Source: Mesobacillus campisalis (GTDB taxonomy: Bacteria; Bacillota; Bacilli; Bacillales; Cytobacillaceae). Taken from it: a DNA stretch of 64,000 nt. The stretch spans positions 124,001 to 188,000 of the forward strand of contig NZ_LAYY01000003.1 of NCBI RefSeq assembly GCF_000986785.1. Direction: 5' to 3'. The position numbers and the translations under genes were made by a program. The notes beneath the pieces are model-generated. The model ran no database searches. It had not been told where the DNA came from and was given only the letters and a program-made list of their open reading frames with translations. Below are positions 42,571-53,058 of the stretch, piece after piece. The number at the start of each line of letters is the position of its first letter. The first letter of the stretch is position 1.

Positions 42571-43668
42571 ATGACGAAAGTGCTCCTTCTACCTTTTCTG
42601 CAGATGCCTTCCGGCCATCACCAGGCAGCAGATGCGGTCAGCGCCTATATAAGAGATCTGGATAATCAAGCTGTAATCAAGAAAGTCGATATTTTTAAAT
42701 ATACATCCCGTCTTGCGGAGCAATTTACAACCTCCCTCTATTTAAAAGCGATCAGGATGGCACCTGCCATTTACAGCAGGATATACCAGTACAATGCCTG
42801 CACACCTAAGGATGCTGGCCGGCGGTTCTTTTTGTACGAGGGATTTTTTTTGAAGAGCATGAAAAGGCTCCTTCAGGAGGAGAATCCGGATTTGATTGTC
42901 TGCACTCATTGCCTTCCTTCCTACCTTTTAAACAGGCTAAAAATGATTGGAATGCTTAGGGTTCCGGTTGTTAACGCCTATACGGATTATTTTATTAATA
43001 ATGTCTGGGGAGTCAGCGATATTGATTTGCATTTGACGCCAAGTCATGCGATGCGGGATGAATTGATGCACAAGGGTGTCAGCTCTGAAAGAGTTGCGGT
43101 CACGGGTATTCCGGTCCATCCCGAAATGACAAGGGAAAATGATGGAGGTGAACGGGCGGGAACTCCTTTTCAAGTGCTGGTCTCAGGCGGCCATTTGGGG
43201 GTTGGCCCTGTTGAGGAACTGTTTGATGCTGCAAGCTTGTCAGGCAGGATCACCTATGTAATTTTATGCGGTAAAAACAAAGGGCTCTACGAGAGGATAG
43301 CGGGAATGGGCTCGCCTTTTCTGCAGCCCATTCCATATGTTTCGCTGCGCAGTGAAATGAACAGGATCTATAATCAGGCTGACCTGGTGCTGTCAAAACC
43401 CGGCGGAGTCACAATCAGCGAATGCCTTCGGAAACAGGTCCCCCTTTGCCTTCTGAAGGCCCTGCCCGGACAGGAAGAAAAGAATCGAGAGTACTTGCTG
43501 GGGGAAAGACTCGCGATTGAAATGAAGCCTGGAGCAATGGAGGAACAGCTCCTAAGGTTTCTTGAAGATGAGGCCGAGAGGGAAGCGATGGAAGTTAGGC
43601 TTGGACGGTATAGCAATGAATTAGAAAGTGTTACTGAAGTACTGAAGAAGGTTTTGTTTGTAAGATAA
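42571..43668 (+). CDS. ykoN: Glycosyltransferase, MGDG synthase/MurG-like (YkoN-like)
   Basis: This 365-residue GT-B glycosyltransferase begins TKVLLLPFLQMPSGHHQAADAV, the galactolipid-synthase type acceptor domain, and contains the nucleotide-sugar domain VLVSGGHLGVGP, LCGKNKGLYERI and SKPGGVTISECLRK. It is similar to UgtP and B. subtilis YkoN and is expected to transfer a sugar to a lipid acceptor at the membrane. AGGAGG is followed by either TTG (42568) or ATG (42571); ATG is given here. Confidence 0.85.
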   Translation: MTKVLLLPFLQMPSGHHQAADAVSAYIRDLDNQAVIKKVDIFKYTSRLAEQFTTSLYLKAIRMAPAIYSRIYQYNACTPKDAGRRFFLYEGFFLKSMKRLLQEENPDLIVCTHCLPSYLLNRLKMIGMLRVPVVNAYTDYFINNVWGVSDIDLHLTPSHAMRDELMHKGVSSERVAVTGIPVHPEMTRENDGGERAGTPFQVLVSGGHLGVGPVEELFDAASLSGRITYVILCGKNKGLYERIAGMGSPFLQPIPYVSLRSEMNRIYNQADLVLSKPGGVTISECLRKQVPLCLLKALPGQEEKNREYLLGERLAIEMKPGAMEEQLLRFLEDEAEREAMEVRLGRYSNELESVTEVLKKVLFVR

Positions 43669-43699
43669 AAAGCAAGCGGCAGGAAGTCCGCTTGCTTTT
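43669..43699 (+). terminator. Terminator after ykoN
   Basis: AAGCAAGCGG and CCGCTTGCTT form a 10-bp stem with an 8-nt loop; T-rich tail. It starts at the stop codon. Confidence 0.85.
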
Positions 43700-43728
43700 G
43701 GCTGTGTATTTTGCAGGCATTTTCGCTG

Positions 43729-44763
43729 TTAGTAGCTGTAATGCTGTTCAGGCAGGTTATCGTAGACAGAAGGATCAGCGCTGTCAATCGAACCGTCTGC
43801 AATGGCTTTGGCAGTGGATTCCATTGCCAGGAAAGCCTGCTTAATCAGATAACCGTTTGACTTTTGTCCGAGTACATATGGCTCGTAGGAATGGTCTGCC
43901 ATACCGCGCATTTCGAACAGGATGACAGGAATGTCGTACTGAAGCGCCATGGCATTGGACGCGACAGCAGAATTGGTGGTTGGTTCATCAAATTTCAATA
44001 GAAACGCCCAACCCGTTTTATCGACTCCTTCATATAGGACCGTCGCCAGCTTTTTCGAGTTCAAAGCAACCTCTGGAGCCACGTCAGGACTTTGAGGAGT
44101 AAGCAGGGCACCAGTAGTCAGCTTTCCGAAATAGTCCTCTTGTGTTCCCTGGTGATGGAAGTCAATCATATAATCAATCTTATATTTTTGAAGGACATTT
44201 TGATGCAGGGCCTGTACCTCTGGAGTGACTTTGTTGACATGGTCACGGTTCAGGTCAACCCTGTCAGCATTAAACCTGGTTAGATGGCGTCCGCTCGCCA
44301 TGTAATTATCCAGCGGGAAATTCACATCTCCCATGGCACCGTCCGCATTCAGCATTGGCACAATCAGAATATTGACGTTATCAAGCATCTCATTGACCTT
44401 CTTGCTGCCCGAGCCAAGGTGCCGGATATAGTCCAAGGCTCCCTCTGTGGTCATTGCCTCATTTCCGTGCTGCTGTGTAAGGTACAGAATGGTCGGGTTT
44501 TCAGGGTTCGTTATGTATTTCGCCAGGAAAAGATCCCGCCCTTTCACGGTCTGGCCAATTACTTCAAGCTCCAGCCGTTCCTGCTTGGCCGCTTCCTTTT
44601 TCAAGAAATCCGCCATTTCATTATAAGTAGTGAGCATGGCTGTCTGCACCGTTTGATTTCCATTCACGTCAGGACCGTTTCCGGCAGCAAAAGCTGGTGC
44701 CATTGCTGCACCAGACCCTGCAATGACTGCAGATAAAGCCAGCACAAGTACTTTTTTCTTCAC
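43729..44763 (-). CDS. Secreted zinc carboxypeptidase, M14 family
   Basis: This 344-residue protein has a signal peptide (MKKKVLVLALSAVIAGSGAA, cleavage near AFA-AGN) and an M14 peptidase domain: zinc ligands in QQHGNEAM (His, Glu) and the third His in DFHHQGTQED, and catalytic Glu in ILFEMRG. It removes residues from peptide or peptidoglycan C-termini outside the cell; the specificity is unknown. It stands alone, upstream of the sugar-acid operon on the same strand. Confidence 0.88.
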   Translation of the reverse strand: MKKKVLVLALSAVIAGSGAAMAPAFAAGNGPDVNGNQTVQTAMLTTYNEMADFLKKEAAKQERLELEVIGQTVKGRDLFLAKYITNPENPTILYLTQQHGNEAMTTEGALDYIRHLGSGSKKVNEMLDNVNILIVPMLNADGAMGDVNFPLDNYMASGRHLTRFNADRVDLNRDHVNKVTPEVQALHQNVLQKYKIDYMIDFHHQGTQEDYFGKLTTGALLTPQSPDVAPEVALNSKKLATVLYEGVDKTGWAFLLKFDEPTTNSAVASNAMALQYDIPVILFEMRGMADHSYEPYVLGQKSNGYLIKQAFLAMESTAKAIADGSIDSADPSVYDNLPEQHYSY

Positions 44764-44944
44764 TTTTATTCCTCCTTTTATTTAAGCTGCTTCTCGCTCA
44801 CCAGGGAAGCACTCCTTTGCCAAACAACAGTTTGGCTGCTATAAATAGTATAGGAATAATGACATATCTGGAAGTGGACAAAAGACTATTTTTTATAAAA
44901 TTCAGTTAATGTCAAACTGCCTCGTTAAATATTCTTCGCCATCC

Positions 44945-45865
44945 CTACACATTTTTGGCTAAAATTTCTGCTTGTTTCAGAATATTTTCCAGTTCCTTCT
45001 TCTTCTCCTCATCAAGAGGCCGGACAGGCGGCAATACTTCGGTGGAGATATCCAGCCCGGACATGGCAATGGCTTCTTTGATAACATTGATGAACGGTGT
45101 GTCCAGCTTATACATTTCGGGAATCATGGCAAGCCGTTTATTCAACTCCACCGCTTTTTGGTAATCCCCCCTAAGGAATGCATCGTACAAATCAATGGAA
45201 AGCTCAGGCGCAAAATTGCATCCTGCACCAATTATTCCGTCCCCGCCCAAGGTCAGGGTATCCAAAAACAAATCTTCATACCCGCAAAGAACGCGAAATT
45301 CGGGATTGCCGCTTTTCACTTTCAAAATGATCTCGCGGATATGCCCTATTTTTTCTACTGTCTCTTTAATTCCCACAATATGATTGTATTGATTTACAAG
45401 CCTTAAAACCAGGTTGGCTGATAAATTCTGGCCTGTTAGTGCCGGAAAATTGTAAAGCAGGATTGGAAGTTCCGTGTGCTCGGCGATTTCGCTGTAATGA
45501 CGGTATAAATTCTCCTCGGAGAGTGTCAAATAATACGGATTAACGACAACTACACCGTCTGCCTGAATCGCCTTGGCGTGCTTATTCAGTTCAATAACCG
45601 TTTTTGTGTTCAGAGCACCTGTCCCAATCAAAACAGGAACGCGGCCGTTTACTTCTTTCACAGCAAATTCGGCGACTTCCTTGCGCTCTTCAATTGTCAG
45701 CTGGCTGAATTCGCCGCCTGTGCCAAGGAAAAACAGGCCATTTACACCTCTTGAGATTAGATCGTTAATAAGCAGGCTCATTCCTGCTTGATCAAGCTTG
45801 CCGTCTTTGTTAAAAATGGTGGATACCGGCGGGATAATTCCTGTAAAAAGATTTGTAGCTGCCAA
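44945..45865 (-). CDS. yagE: 2-keto-3-deoxy sugar-acid aldolase (YagE-like, DapA superfamily)
   Basis: This 306-residue class I aldolase has the DapA-superfamily features GLFFLGTGGEFSQLTIEER, PYYLTLSEENLYRHY, YNFPALTGQ with the catalytic Tyr, and the Schiff-base Lys in IVGIKETV. The start LFTGIIPPVSTIF and the later CGYEDLFLDTLTLGGDG closely follow E. coli YagE, which cleaves 2-keto-3-deoxy-gluconate or -pentonate. The start is TTG at 45865 behind AGGAGGAACTAATT. Last gene of the operon; with the dehydratase at 50755 it forms a sugar-acid pathway to pyruvate and an aldehyde. Confidence 0.88.
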   Translation of the reverse strand: MAATNLFTGIIPPVSTIFNKDGKLDQAGMSLLINDLISRGVNGLFFLGTGGEFSQLTIEERKEVAEFAVKEVNGRVPVLIGTGALNTKTVIELNKHAKAIQADGVVVVNPYYLTLSEENLYRHYSEIAEHTELPILLYNFPALTGQNLSANLVLRLVNQYNHIVGIKETVEKIGHIREIILKVKSGNPEFRVLCGYEDLFLDTLTLGGDGIIGAGCNFAPELSIDLYDAFLRGDYQKAVELNKRLAMIPEMYKLDTPFINVIKEAIAMSGLDISTEVLPPVRPLDEEKKKELENILKQAEILAKNV

Positions 45866-45950
45866 AATTAGTTCCTCCTGTCTGATTTTAGTTATATGAT
45901 ATCAAACTCCGTTTTTACTTTCATACACACATACGTCATAAAGGCAGATC

Positions 45951-46781
45951 CTATCCTTTTACAGCGCCGCCTATCAAGCCTTTCACTACTTTTTCCTGTG
46001 CCAGGACAAAGATTATCAAAACCGGGAAGCTTGCCAGCGTCAGCGCAGCCATCAGTCCAGGCACATTGACCGAAAATTCACCGTAAAACTTTTGCAGTCC
46101 GATTGGGAGCGTCATTTTGCTTTGGGACTGAATCAAGATCAATGCAAATATAAATTCATTCCAGATGTGAACGACATTATAAATGACAATCGTCGCAATG
46201 GCCGGCTTCAGATTTGGGACGAGTATTTTTGAAAAAATCACTAAATGCCCGGCTCCGTCCATTTTTGCCGCTTCCTCCAGCTCACTTGGAAGATCCTGCA
46301 TGAACTGTGTGAAAATAAATACGGAAATCGGCAGGGCAAAGGCTACATAAGGCCCAAGCAGCGCAAACAGCTTATCATACAAGCCCAAATCATTTGACAT
46401 GATAAAAATTGGAATCAGCGTAGCATGAACCGGGATCATCATTCCGCCAAGAAACAATACGAATAGCGGTTTATTCAGTTTGAACTTCATCCGGCTTAAC
46501 GGATAGCTTGCCATCGCTGCAAGCACAATAACGAGCAGGACGGCGACTACCGTAACAATGAGGCTGTTGATGAAATACGTCATCAGTCCCATCGAAAAAA
46601 CCGATGCATATTGCTCTAACGTGACAGAGCCAAGGATGATCGAAAACGGATCCTGAAAGAATTCCTGCATGCTCTTAAAGGAGGTTGCAATCATATACAG
46701 AAACGGATAGCTTGTAAACACCAGCAAGATCCCAACAAATACATACAGCAGCGATTTATTCATTGTCCCAATCCATCGCAT
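45951..46781 (-). CDS. Sugar ABC transporter permease (UgpE/MalG type)
   Basis: This 276-residue permease has six membrane segments and the EAA loop motif LEEAAKMDGAGHLVIFSKILVP. It starts immediately after the stop of the other permease (TAA ATG) with GGGGG as ribosome site. It belongs to the carbohydrate uptake class CUT1; no ATPase is encoded in the operon, as often in Bacillus where MsmX serves many importers. Confidence 0.92.
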   Translation of the reverse strand: MRWIGTMNKSLLYVFVGILLVFTSYPFLYMIATSFKSMQEFFQDPFSIILGSVTLEQYASVFSMGLMTYFINSLIVTVVAVLLVIVLAAMASYPLSRMKFKLNKPLFVLFLGGMMIPVHATLIPIFIMSNDLGLYDKLFALLGPYVAFALPISVFIFTQFMQDLPSELEEAAKMDGAGHLVIFSKILVPNLKPAIATIVIYNVVHIWNEFIFALILIQSQSKMTLPIGLQKFYGEFSVNVPGLMAALTLASFPVLIIFVLAQEKVVKGLIGGAVKG

Positions 46782-47726
46782 TTATGCTACCCCCTGTTTC
46801 TTACGGCGTTTAAAGTCCAGGAACAAGATGCCCACTGCGCATACCAAGGCGATAATAAACATCATCGCGGCAATCGTACTGCCGTACCCCATCTTAAAGT
46901 TAACGAAGGCCTGCCTGTACATATAGGTTCCCAGGATTTCCGTTGCATTCCCCGACCCGCCTCCTGTCATTACATAGAACAGGTCGAAGGTCTTCAGCGA
47001 TCCAACTACTGCCAAAATCGAGGAACTGACAATCGTTGGCATTAAGGAAGGCAGTGTAACATAGAAAAACTTCTTTGTCCCATTGGCTCCGTCAATCTCT
47101 GCGGCTTCATACAATTCTTCTGGTATCCCAACCATGGCCGCTTTAAATAGAATCATATAAAAAGGCGCAAACTGCCAGGCCATAACGATTAAAATAGCGA
47201 TCAGTGCCGAGTTGCTGCCGGAAAGCCAATGAATCGATTCAAAACTGAAAAAGTTCAATAGCTTATTTACTGGTCCGTTTACGGGGTCAAACATAAAGAT
47301 CCATAGTAAACCGACGGCAACAGTAGACATCAAGTATGGCAGGAAGAAGAGAACATTTAGGACCTTTTTGCCGCGAATGCTGCTAAATAACACCAGTGCC
47401 ATTATCAGTCCAAGCGGGATCTGAACGAAAACGGACACTAAAATAAGATAGGCATTATTTTTTAAAGCGTGCCAAAATGTATTGTCCGATAACAGGGCTG
47501 TATAATTCTGCAGCCCGACAAACACCCTTTCTCCCATTCCATTCCAATCAAACAAACTGTAATTAAACGTTGTGATGATGGGATAGAGAATAAAGATGGT
47601 GTAAACAAATAAGGCCGGAAGCATAAAGGACAGGATGACCAGTATATCTTTTTTCTTTTGTTTCTTGCGGACCAGTTTTACTTCGGCTTCCATTCTTGCT
47701 GTTTCCAACTTGCTTTCAGAAATCAT
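46782..47726 (-). CDS. Sugar ABC transporter permease (UgpA/MalF type)
   Basis: This 314-residue permease has six membrane segments and the loop LYEAAEIDGANGTKKFFYVTLP. The start at ATG 47726 is chosen because the earlier GTG at 47735 is only two bases from AAAGG; an ATT in between is possible. It is co-transcribed with the binding protein and the MalG-type permease. Confidence 0.9.
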   Translation of the reverse strand: MISESKLETARMEAEVKLVRKKQKKKDILVILSFMLPALFVYTIFILYPIITTFNYSLFDWNGMGERVFVGLQNYTALLSDNTFWHALKNNAYLILVSVFVQIPLGLIMALVLFSSIRGKKVLNVLFFLPYLMSTVAVGLLWIFMFDPVNGPVNKLLNFFSFESIHWLSGSNSALIAILIVMAWQFAPFYMILFKAAMVGIPEELYEAAEIDGANGTKKFFYVTLPSLMPTIVSSSILAVVGSLKTFDLFYVMTGGGSGNATEILGTYMYRQAFVNFKMGYGSTIAAMMFIIALVCAVGILFLDFKRRKKQGVA

Positions 47727-47879
47727 AATAATCACATCCTTTACTGCTTCTATAGTTCTTAAAAACAGGCAGTGGTTAAAAAAATTGATTTAAAGGCCCT
47801 GCCATGGATAATTGGATCATGGACAGGACCTTAAGCAAATCATGCGAGAGGCTGGCACTTCAATCTTTTCCGGGCGTTC

Positions 47880-49166
47880 CTACTTAATGACTTCTTTAGC
47901 CTTCTTTTCCATCTCCTCGGCTGCTTTTTCCGGAGTAGTCGTTAAGCCGAACAAGTCAAATGTTGTATTTTTATGAACCTCAGCCAGTTCAGGCGGCAAT
48001 GTCTGGTCATATGGAAACTGTATTGCATTTGCCTCATTTACCCATTGTGTAAAGGTTTCTACGTATGGGTCCTTAACTTCCACACCTTTAATCGCAACAA
48101 CGTTACCGGAACGGTTCACATAGTCTTGTGCTGTTTCCAGGCTTGTCAGCTCATTCAGCAATTCAACGGTCAATTCAGGATGCTTTGTATCCTTCTTTAT
48201 GGACCAGGTTGGAGATATGCCGCCGCTGATGTTTGTTGGATCTCCTTTTCCTCCTTCAATCGCCGGGAATTGGAATACGCCCATTTTTTCTTCGAATGCA
48301 GGGAACTCCTGGCGGACATTGTTGACAAAACCTCCGGTCATGAGCATCATGGCAGCCTGGTCAGAATACATTAGCTGCCTTGCAGAACCGGCATCATACG
48401 GCAAACCGTTAAATCCAGGGTTAAATGCTTCCCTTTTTACCAAATCCTGAATATACTTTCCTGCTTCTACATAATAAGGACTATCAAACCCTTCTCCCGT
48501 TCTGTTTAAGGCATTCTGGAATACTTGCTCTCCCCCCAGCCGGTCAGCGAAGTACATTAAATAGAAGGCACCTGGCCATTTTGGCTGATTTGCCATGGCG
48601 ATTGGGTAAATGCCTGTTTCCTTTAATACATCAACAACATTCAGGAACTCGTCATAGGTCTTCGGAACTTCCAACCCATTTTTCTCGAAAATCTCTTTAT
48701 TGTAATAGAATGTATAAAGAGAGATACCGAGTGGAAGGCCATAAATCTTTTCGTCGTATTTTGCGTTTGCCAGAGCTACGTCAATGAACTTGTCAAAATC
48801 AATGTCTTGCTCTGTTAAGTCCAAAACCTGGTCTGATTTTACGAATTCGTGCAGCCAGCCGCCGCCCCAGCTTGCAAATACATCAGGTGCATTTCCGCCG
48901 GCCATGGCAACGACAACGCGCTGTTTATATTCATCATTTGGTACCTGGAGCACATTCACTTTTACATTTGGATGTTTCTCTTCAAAACGTTTTACAGCTT
49001 CAGCGTATATCTCCATTCTCTCGCCTGGGTCAAAGTGCCAGAGGTCAAGAGTGATTTGATCACCGGATCCTTGTGACTTCGTTTGGTTTGCAGTACCTTC
49101 ACTGGAACATGCAGAAGATAAAATGAGGAAAAAAACCGAGACGATTATTAGGGAAACTTTCTTCAA
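47880..49166 (-). CDS. Sugar-binding lipoprotein of ABC transporter
   Basis: This 428-residue class I solute-binding protein of the CUT1 type has a lipobox SSAC in MKKVSLIIVSVFFLILSSAC and the LDLWHFDPGERMEIYAEA start of the mature domain. GGNAPDVFASWGGGWL and YGLPLGISLYTFYYNKEIFEKNG are family hallmarks. The start is a TTG: the one at 49166 has a normal spacing from GAGGGG; the one at 49175 overlaps the GH5 stop by four bases but touches the ribosome site. Oligosaccharides are the usual ligands. Confidence 0.88.
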   Translation of the reverse strand: MKKVSLIIVSVFFLILSSACSSEGTANQTKSQGSGDQITLDLWHFDPGERMEIYAEAVKRFEEKHPNVKVNVLQVPNDEYKQRVVVAMAGGNAPDVFASWGGGWLHEFVKSDQVLDLTEQDIDFDKFIDVALANAKYDEKIYGLPLGISLYTFYYNKEIFEKNGLEVPKTYDEFLNVVDVLKETGIYPIAMANQPKWPGAFYLMYFADRLGGEQVFQNALNRTGEGFDSPYYVEAGKYIQDLVKREAFNPGFNGLPYDAGSARQLMYSDQAAMMLMTGGFVNNVRQEFPAFEEKMGVFQFPAIEGGKGDPTNISGGISPTWSIKKDTKHPELTVELLNELTSLETAQDYVNRSGNVVAIKGVEVKDPYVETFTQWVNEANAIQFPYDQTLPPELAEVHKNTTFDLFGLTTTPEKAAEEMEKKAKEVIK

Positions 49167-49171
49167 ATCAT

Positions 49172-50647
49172 TCAACCCCTCACATTGATTTTCGTGTATT
49201 TATTTAGCACATTTACTAACCCATCATTAACAAGACAGTTTTTAAAAGCGAAAGATTGCAGCACAGTGTCAAGCTGCTCTTCCGACAGCCCCTCGAAAGC
49301 CTTTACATAAGCAGGCTGGATTAAGGAGCCGGCGTAAACGGTTAAAACAGCTTGCGACAAGGCAGCCACATTGAAACGGTGGTCAATAGCCGGGTCGCCA
49401 ATGACATCTTCCAAGTGGGCAGCAAGCGACTCGATTGAGGCTCTTGCTTCCTGACCAGGGAGCCAAATCATCCAGTCATCCGTATTGAGGCGATGCTTCA
49501 TGTTAATGATGGATGAAATACGCTGCATATATTCTGATTCAGGATGTAAGTTGGCAAGCCCCATGACTCCGACGTCCTTATAGGTCCATGTTGTCCAATG
49601 GGCTCCGAAGTCTTCAAAAATACTGATTTGGTCATCAAGTGCGGTCAACCTGTAAGGCACTTCATCTGCGGGACCGTTGTACACGGAACCAAATTCGCCG
49701 ATCCAAAGTGGAACTTCATGCTTTTTTGCAAATTTTGTTCCTTGGTGCTCATGGAAAACGTTTATTTGTTTTTCTTTGTCCCAATACACTCCGCTTTCCA
49801 CTCGGGCCGTTTTTGCATCTGCGATTCCCGGGTAAGGTCCTGGTCCAAATCCTGCTGCCGTATAATTATGGCTGCTGTAGACAAGATTATCTGCAAATGG
49901 CGCATCAAGACCTTCAAACAGCTTAGAGTAATTATCGCCTTCAAGAAAGATAATATGTTTGTCGTCAATCTGGCGAATCGCCTCGACAGCCCGGCGGTAG
50001 ACCCTGTTCATTCTTTCCCAGTCCGGCTTGTAGTTTGCAAAGAAATTATGAGGAAAATCTCCATGGGGAGTATTCGTACAAGGTTCATTCATTAAGTTAT
50101 AGCCAGCAATGACAGCACGTCCCCGATAACGGCGGGCAAATTCCTTCCATAACTCTATAAATCTATCTTGTGATGTTTTATCATGCCAGAAGAAGCTGTG
50201 ACGCACATCATTGTCCGAGTGCCAATGAGTATTTTGGAAACCCTGCACCGCATGCAAATCCAAGATAACGTATACCTCATGCTTCTCGCAGAGTGCCAAA
50301 ATCTTGTCCAGCTTCTCAAACCCTTTTTCTATGTAAGTAAACGGTGCTTCGTCATCTTCGAAGTGGCGGTAGTTTAACGGAAGCCGCACCGTGTTTCCTC
50401 CCCAGCTTTTAATAAACTGGATGTCATCTTCACCGAAGAAGTAATGCTGCATTCGGTCAAAAAAGAACTCAGCTTTTGAGGCTCCCAGAATTTCCGCAGC
50501 CGCATGACGCAATCCATGCTCTGAACCGGTATAGCCGTTAATGAAGTCCTCCATGTTCATCCAGCCGCCGATGCAAGTTCCCCTTAACTGAACTCTCTCT
50601 CCTCTGCTATTGATAATCTGGTTTTTATTAACCTGAAGCATTTCCAT
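49172..50647 (-). CDS. Intracellular glycoside hydrolase family 5 (cellulase-type)
   Basis: This 491-residue GH5-type protein has no signal peptide. A TIM-barrel of about 360 residues shows [25 protein letters not shown], the acid/base Glu in [14 protein letters not shown] and the nucleophile Glu in WIGEFGS; a helical C-terminal part of about 120 residues follows. It would act in the cytoplasm on glycosides imported by the neighbouring ABC system. The exact linkage is unknown. It lies between the dehydratase and the binding-protein genes on the same strand. Confidence 0.88.
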   Translation of the reverse strand: MEMLQVNKNQIINSRGERVQLRGTCIGGWMNMEDFINGYTGSEHGLRHAAAEILGASKAEFFFDRMQHYFFGEDDIQFIKSWGGNTVRLPLNYRHFEDDEAPFTYIEKGFEKLDKILALCEKHEVYVILDLHAVQGFQNTHWHSDNDVRHSFFWHDKTSQDRFIELWKEFARRYRGRAVIAGYNLMNEPCTNTPHGDFPHNFFANYKPDWERMNRVYRRAVEAIRQIDDKHIIFLEGDNYSKLFEGLDAPFADNLVYSSHNYTAAGFGPGPYPGIADAKTARVESGVYWDKEKQINVFHEHQGTKFAKKHEVPLWIGEFGSVYNGPADEVPYRLTALDDQISIFEDFGAHWTTWTYKDVGVMGLANLHPESEYMQRISSIINMKHRLNTDDWMIWLPGQEARASIESLAAHLEDVIGDPAIDHRFNVAALSQAVLTVYAGSLIQPAYVKAFEGLSEEQLDTVLQSFAFKNCLVNDGLVNVLNKYTKINVRG

Positions 50648-50754
50648 TTATTTCACCTTCCCTTATATATATGGAGGAAGATGACTGCGGTTTTCGCTAA
50701 GGAAACCGCGGTCATCTCTTCCGAAGTCCCAACACTACGTGGATGCTTCATATT

Positions 50755-52755
50755 TTACATAGAGCTTGATGCGCTGGATTCTTTTTGTTCTTCCTTTAGT
50801 TTTTCCATGCCTTTTTCAATCACTTCTATAATTCTGTCAACATCATATATGCTTCCGCGCCAGGTTCCGCCGCTTGCTGCCTGCAGTGCCGCCCAGAGCC
50901 TTGTATCGTCTGGAAGATCCTGATTCGCCCGAAGTTCAGGATGGACGGTCCGGGCTTCAAGCAGCTTTTTACCCTCGAGTGCTCCAAATTCCCGGCCATC
51001 TGCGCCAACGAAATCAATGGTGGCTTGCAAATTGCGGCAATCAATTTTGACCTGAATGATATCACCATTGCGCAGTTTTCCAATCGGCCCATCCGCCAAC
51101 GCCTCCGGACCGATGTGACCAATGCAAGCCCCTGTCGAGACACCCGAGAAACGTCCGTCGGTAATAAGGGTCACATACTTGCCATAAGATAAATGCTTCA
51201 ACGCTGAAGTGACTTGGTAAGTTTCTTCCATACCCGTTCCTGAAGGTCCGCAGCCAATAAGAGCGATAATGTCTTTAGCAGCGATTTGCTGATTTTTTAT
51301 GGCTGTAATCACAGCCTTTTCCGAGGTGTATACTTTAACCGGACCTTTATGAAAATAGACCCCGTTCTCATCGAGCATCGACGGGTCAATGGAGGTTGAT
51401 TTGACGATTGCGCCTTCAGGAGCAATATTTCCGGTAGGGAATGTGATGGTCGATGTCATGCCGATTGCTCTGGCCTTCTCCACATTCATGATGACATCTT
51501 CTGGCTTGATTCCATCCGCTTTTAATCTTTCATGGACAAGCCTGCGCCTTTCGGAAGTTTCCCACCAGGCAAGTATGTCGCCTAAAGTCTCGCCTGTTAT
51601 CGTTTTTACATTTTCCTCCAGCAGATCCAGGTCACGCAAATGCAGCATAACTTCCGGTACGCCGCCGGCAAGGAACACCCTCACTGTTGGATGATCGATC
51701 GGTCCGTTTGGCAGGGCACTCACCAATCTTGGCACCTTTTGGTTGATGGCCTCCCAGTCCCTGATATCGGGAACGCGGCAGCCTGCGGCATGGGCAATCG
51801 CCGGGATATGCAATAATAGATTTGTAGAACCTCCGAACGCAGCATGAACGGTCATGGCATTACGAATAGCGGCATCGGTAATGATATCTTTTGTTGTAAG
51901 GTTTTGTGCTATTGCATTTGTTACGGCTCGGACGGATTGATTGGCCATTTCTTTCCAGATCAGCTGTCCGGATGGCGCCAGGGCGGAATGCGGCACCGCC
52001 ATTCCAAGTGCTTCTGCGACAACCTGGGCACTCGCAGCAGTCCCCAGGAACTGGCACCCGCCGCCTGGCGTGGCGCAAGCCCTGCACCCTAATTCGGCCG
52101 CTTCACGAAGCGTAAGTTCCCCATTTGCATACCGGGCGCCAATCGTCTGTATCTTGCCGGCATCTTCGCCTGATTCCGGCGGCAGTGTCACTCCGCCCGG
52201 GATGATGACTGTTGGCAAATCATGCATATGTGCCAGCCCCATCATCATTGCCGGCAATCCCTTATCACATGTTGCCACTCCGATAACTGCTTTTCTCGTC
52301 GGCAGGGAGCGAATAAGCCGGCGAATTACAATGGAAGCATCATTTCTGTATGGGAGCGAATCAAACATCCCTTTGGTTCCTTGCGAACGCCCGTCACAAG
52401 GGTCACTGACAAAGCCGGCGAATGGAATATTTCCCTGCTCGTTTATCGCTTCAGCTGCCGCCTTCATCAACACATCAACTTCCCAATGGCCGGAGTGATA
52501 TCCTAAGGCGATTGGAGTGCCGTCTTCAGCCTTGATGCCGCCCTGCGTTCCCAAAATAAGTATTTCCTGTCCAAGCAGTTTTTTTGGATCCCAGCCCATT
52601 CCGACATTTTGAGTCAGGCCAAACAGATTACCGCTCGGCCATTGCTTTAACATTTCCGAAGTTAACGGTAGTGCCCCCTTAGGACCAGGAGCACTTGTTT
52701 GCAATTGATTGTAAGCATCCTGCGAAACATTCATGATTGAAGCTAGATTGGTCAT
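50755..52755 (-). CDS. yjhG: Sugar-acid dehydratase, YjhG/YagF family (IlvD/Edd superfamily)
   Basis: This 666-residue dehydratase matches E. coli YjhG/YagF, D-xylonate dehydratases, over its whole length: [86 protein letters not shown] and [20 protein letters not shown]. Three cysteines in these segments are candidate ligands of the Fe-S cluster. It removes water from an aldonate to give a 2-keto-3-deoxy acid, the substrate of the YagE-like aldolase. It is the first gene of the operon; start after GAGGAGAATCGC. Confidence 0.92.
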   Translation of the reverse strand: MTNLASIMNVSQDAYNQLQTSAPGPKGALPLTSEMLKQWPSGNLFGLTQNVGMGWDPKKLLGQEILILGTQGGIKAEDGTPIALGYHSGHWEVDVLMKAAAEAINEQGNIPFAGFVSDPCDGRSQGTKGMFDSLPYRNDASIVIRRLIRSLPTRKAVIGVATCDKGLPAMMMGLAHMHDLPTVIIPGGVTLPPESGEDAGKIQTIGARYANGELTLREAAELGCRACATPGGGCQFLGTAASAQVVAEALGMAVPHSALAPSGQLIWKEMANQSVRAVTNAIAQNLTTKDIITDAAIRNAMTVHAAFGGSTNLLLHIPAIAHAAGCRVPDIRDWEAINQKVPRLVSALPNGPIDHPTVRVFLAGGVPEVMLHLRDLDLLEENVKTITGETLGDILAWWETSERRRLVHERLKADGIKPEDVIMNVEKARAIGMTSTITFPTGNIAPEGAIVKSTSIDPSMLDENGVYFHKGPVKVYTSEKAVITAIKNQQIAAKDIIALIGCGPSGTGMEETYQVTSALKHLSYGKYVTLITDGRFSGVSTGACIGHIGPEALADGPIGKLRNGDIIQVKIDCRNLQATIDFVGADGREFGALEGKKLLEARTVHPELRANQDLPDDTRLWAALQAASGGTWRGSIYDVDRIIEVIEKGMEKLKEEQKESSASSSM

Positions 52756-52880
52756 GCGATTCTCCTCTGCTTTCAGCGGAATAACTCTACATTAGGTATG
52801 AGAATTATTCCGATTTTAGTTTGATAATGCCGAACACTGTTTTTTATTTGCGACAAAAAAACAATAATACAAGTTAGATT

Positions 52881-52907
52881 ACGTTGTTTTATATTATAAA
52901 ACAACGT
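52881..52907. promoter_or_regulatory. 27-bp perfect palindrome upstream of sugar-acid operon
   Basis: ACGTTGTTTTATA, one central T, TATAAAACAACGT: 13-bp arms without a mismatch, about 130 bp before the dehydratase start. The next bases repeat AAAACAACGTTTTATAAT, giving a partial second copy. The site contains a TATAAT on the minus strand that could be the operon -10. It is a strong operator candidate for a GntR-, IclR- or LacI-type regulator not in the window. Confidence 0.72.
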
Positions 52908-53058
52908 TTTATAATGTATTCAAAAAAAAATATAAAGAATGTAGTCTTTGTTTATACACTGTTCTAAGTTATTTTCATGATACTATACAAGTTTTTTATT
53001 GTAAACCCTTACTTTTTGACAATTTAGAATCCTTTAAAGAGAGGTGTTTCCTTTATGG

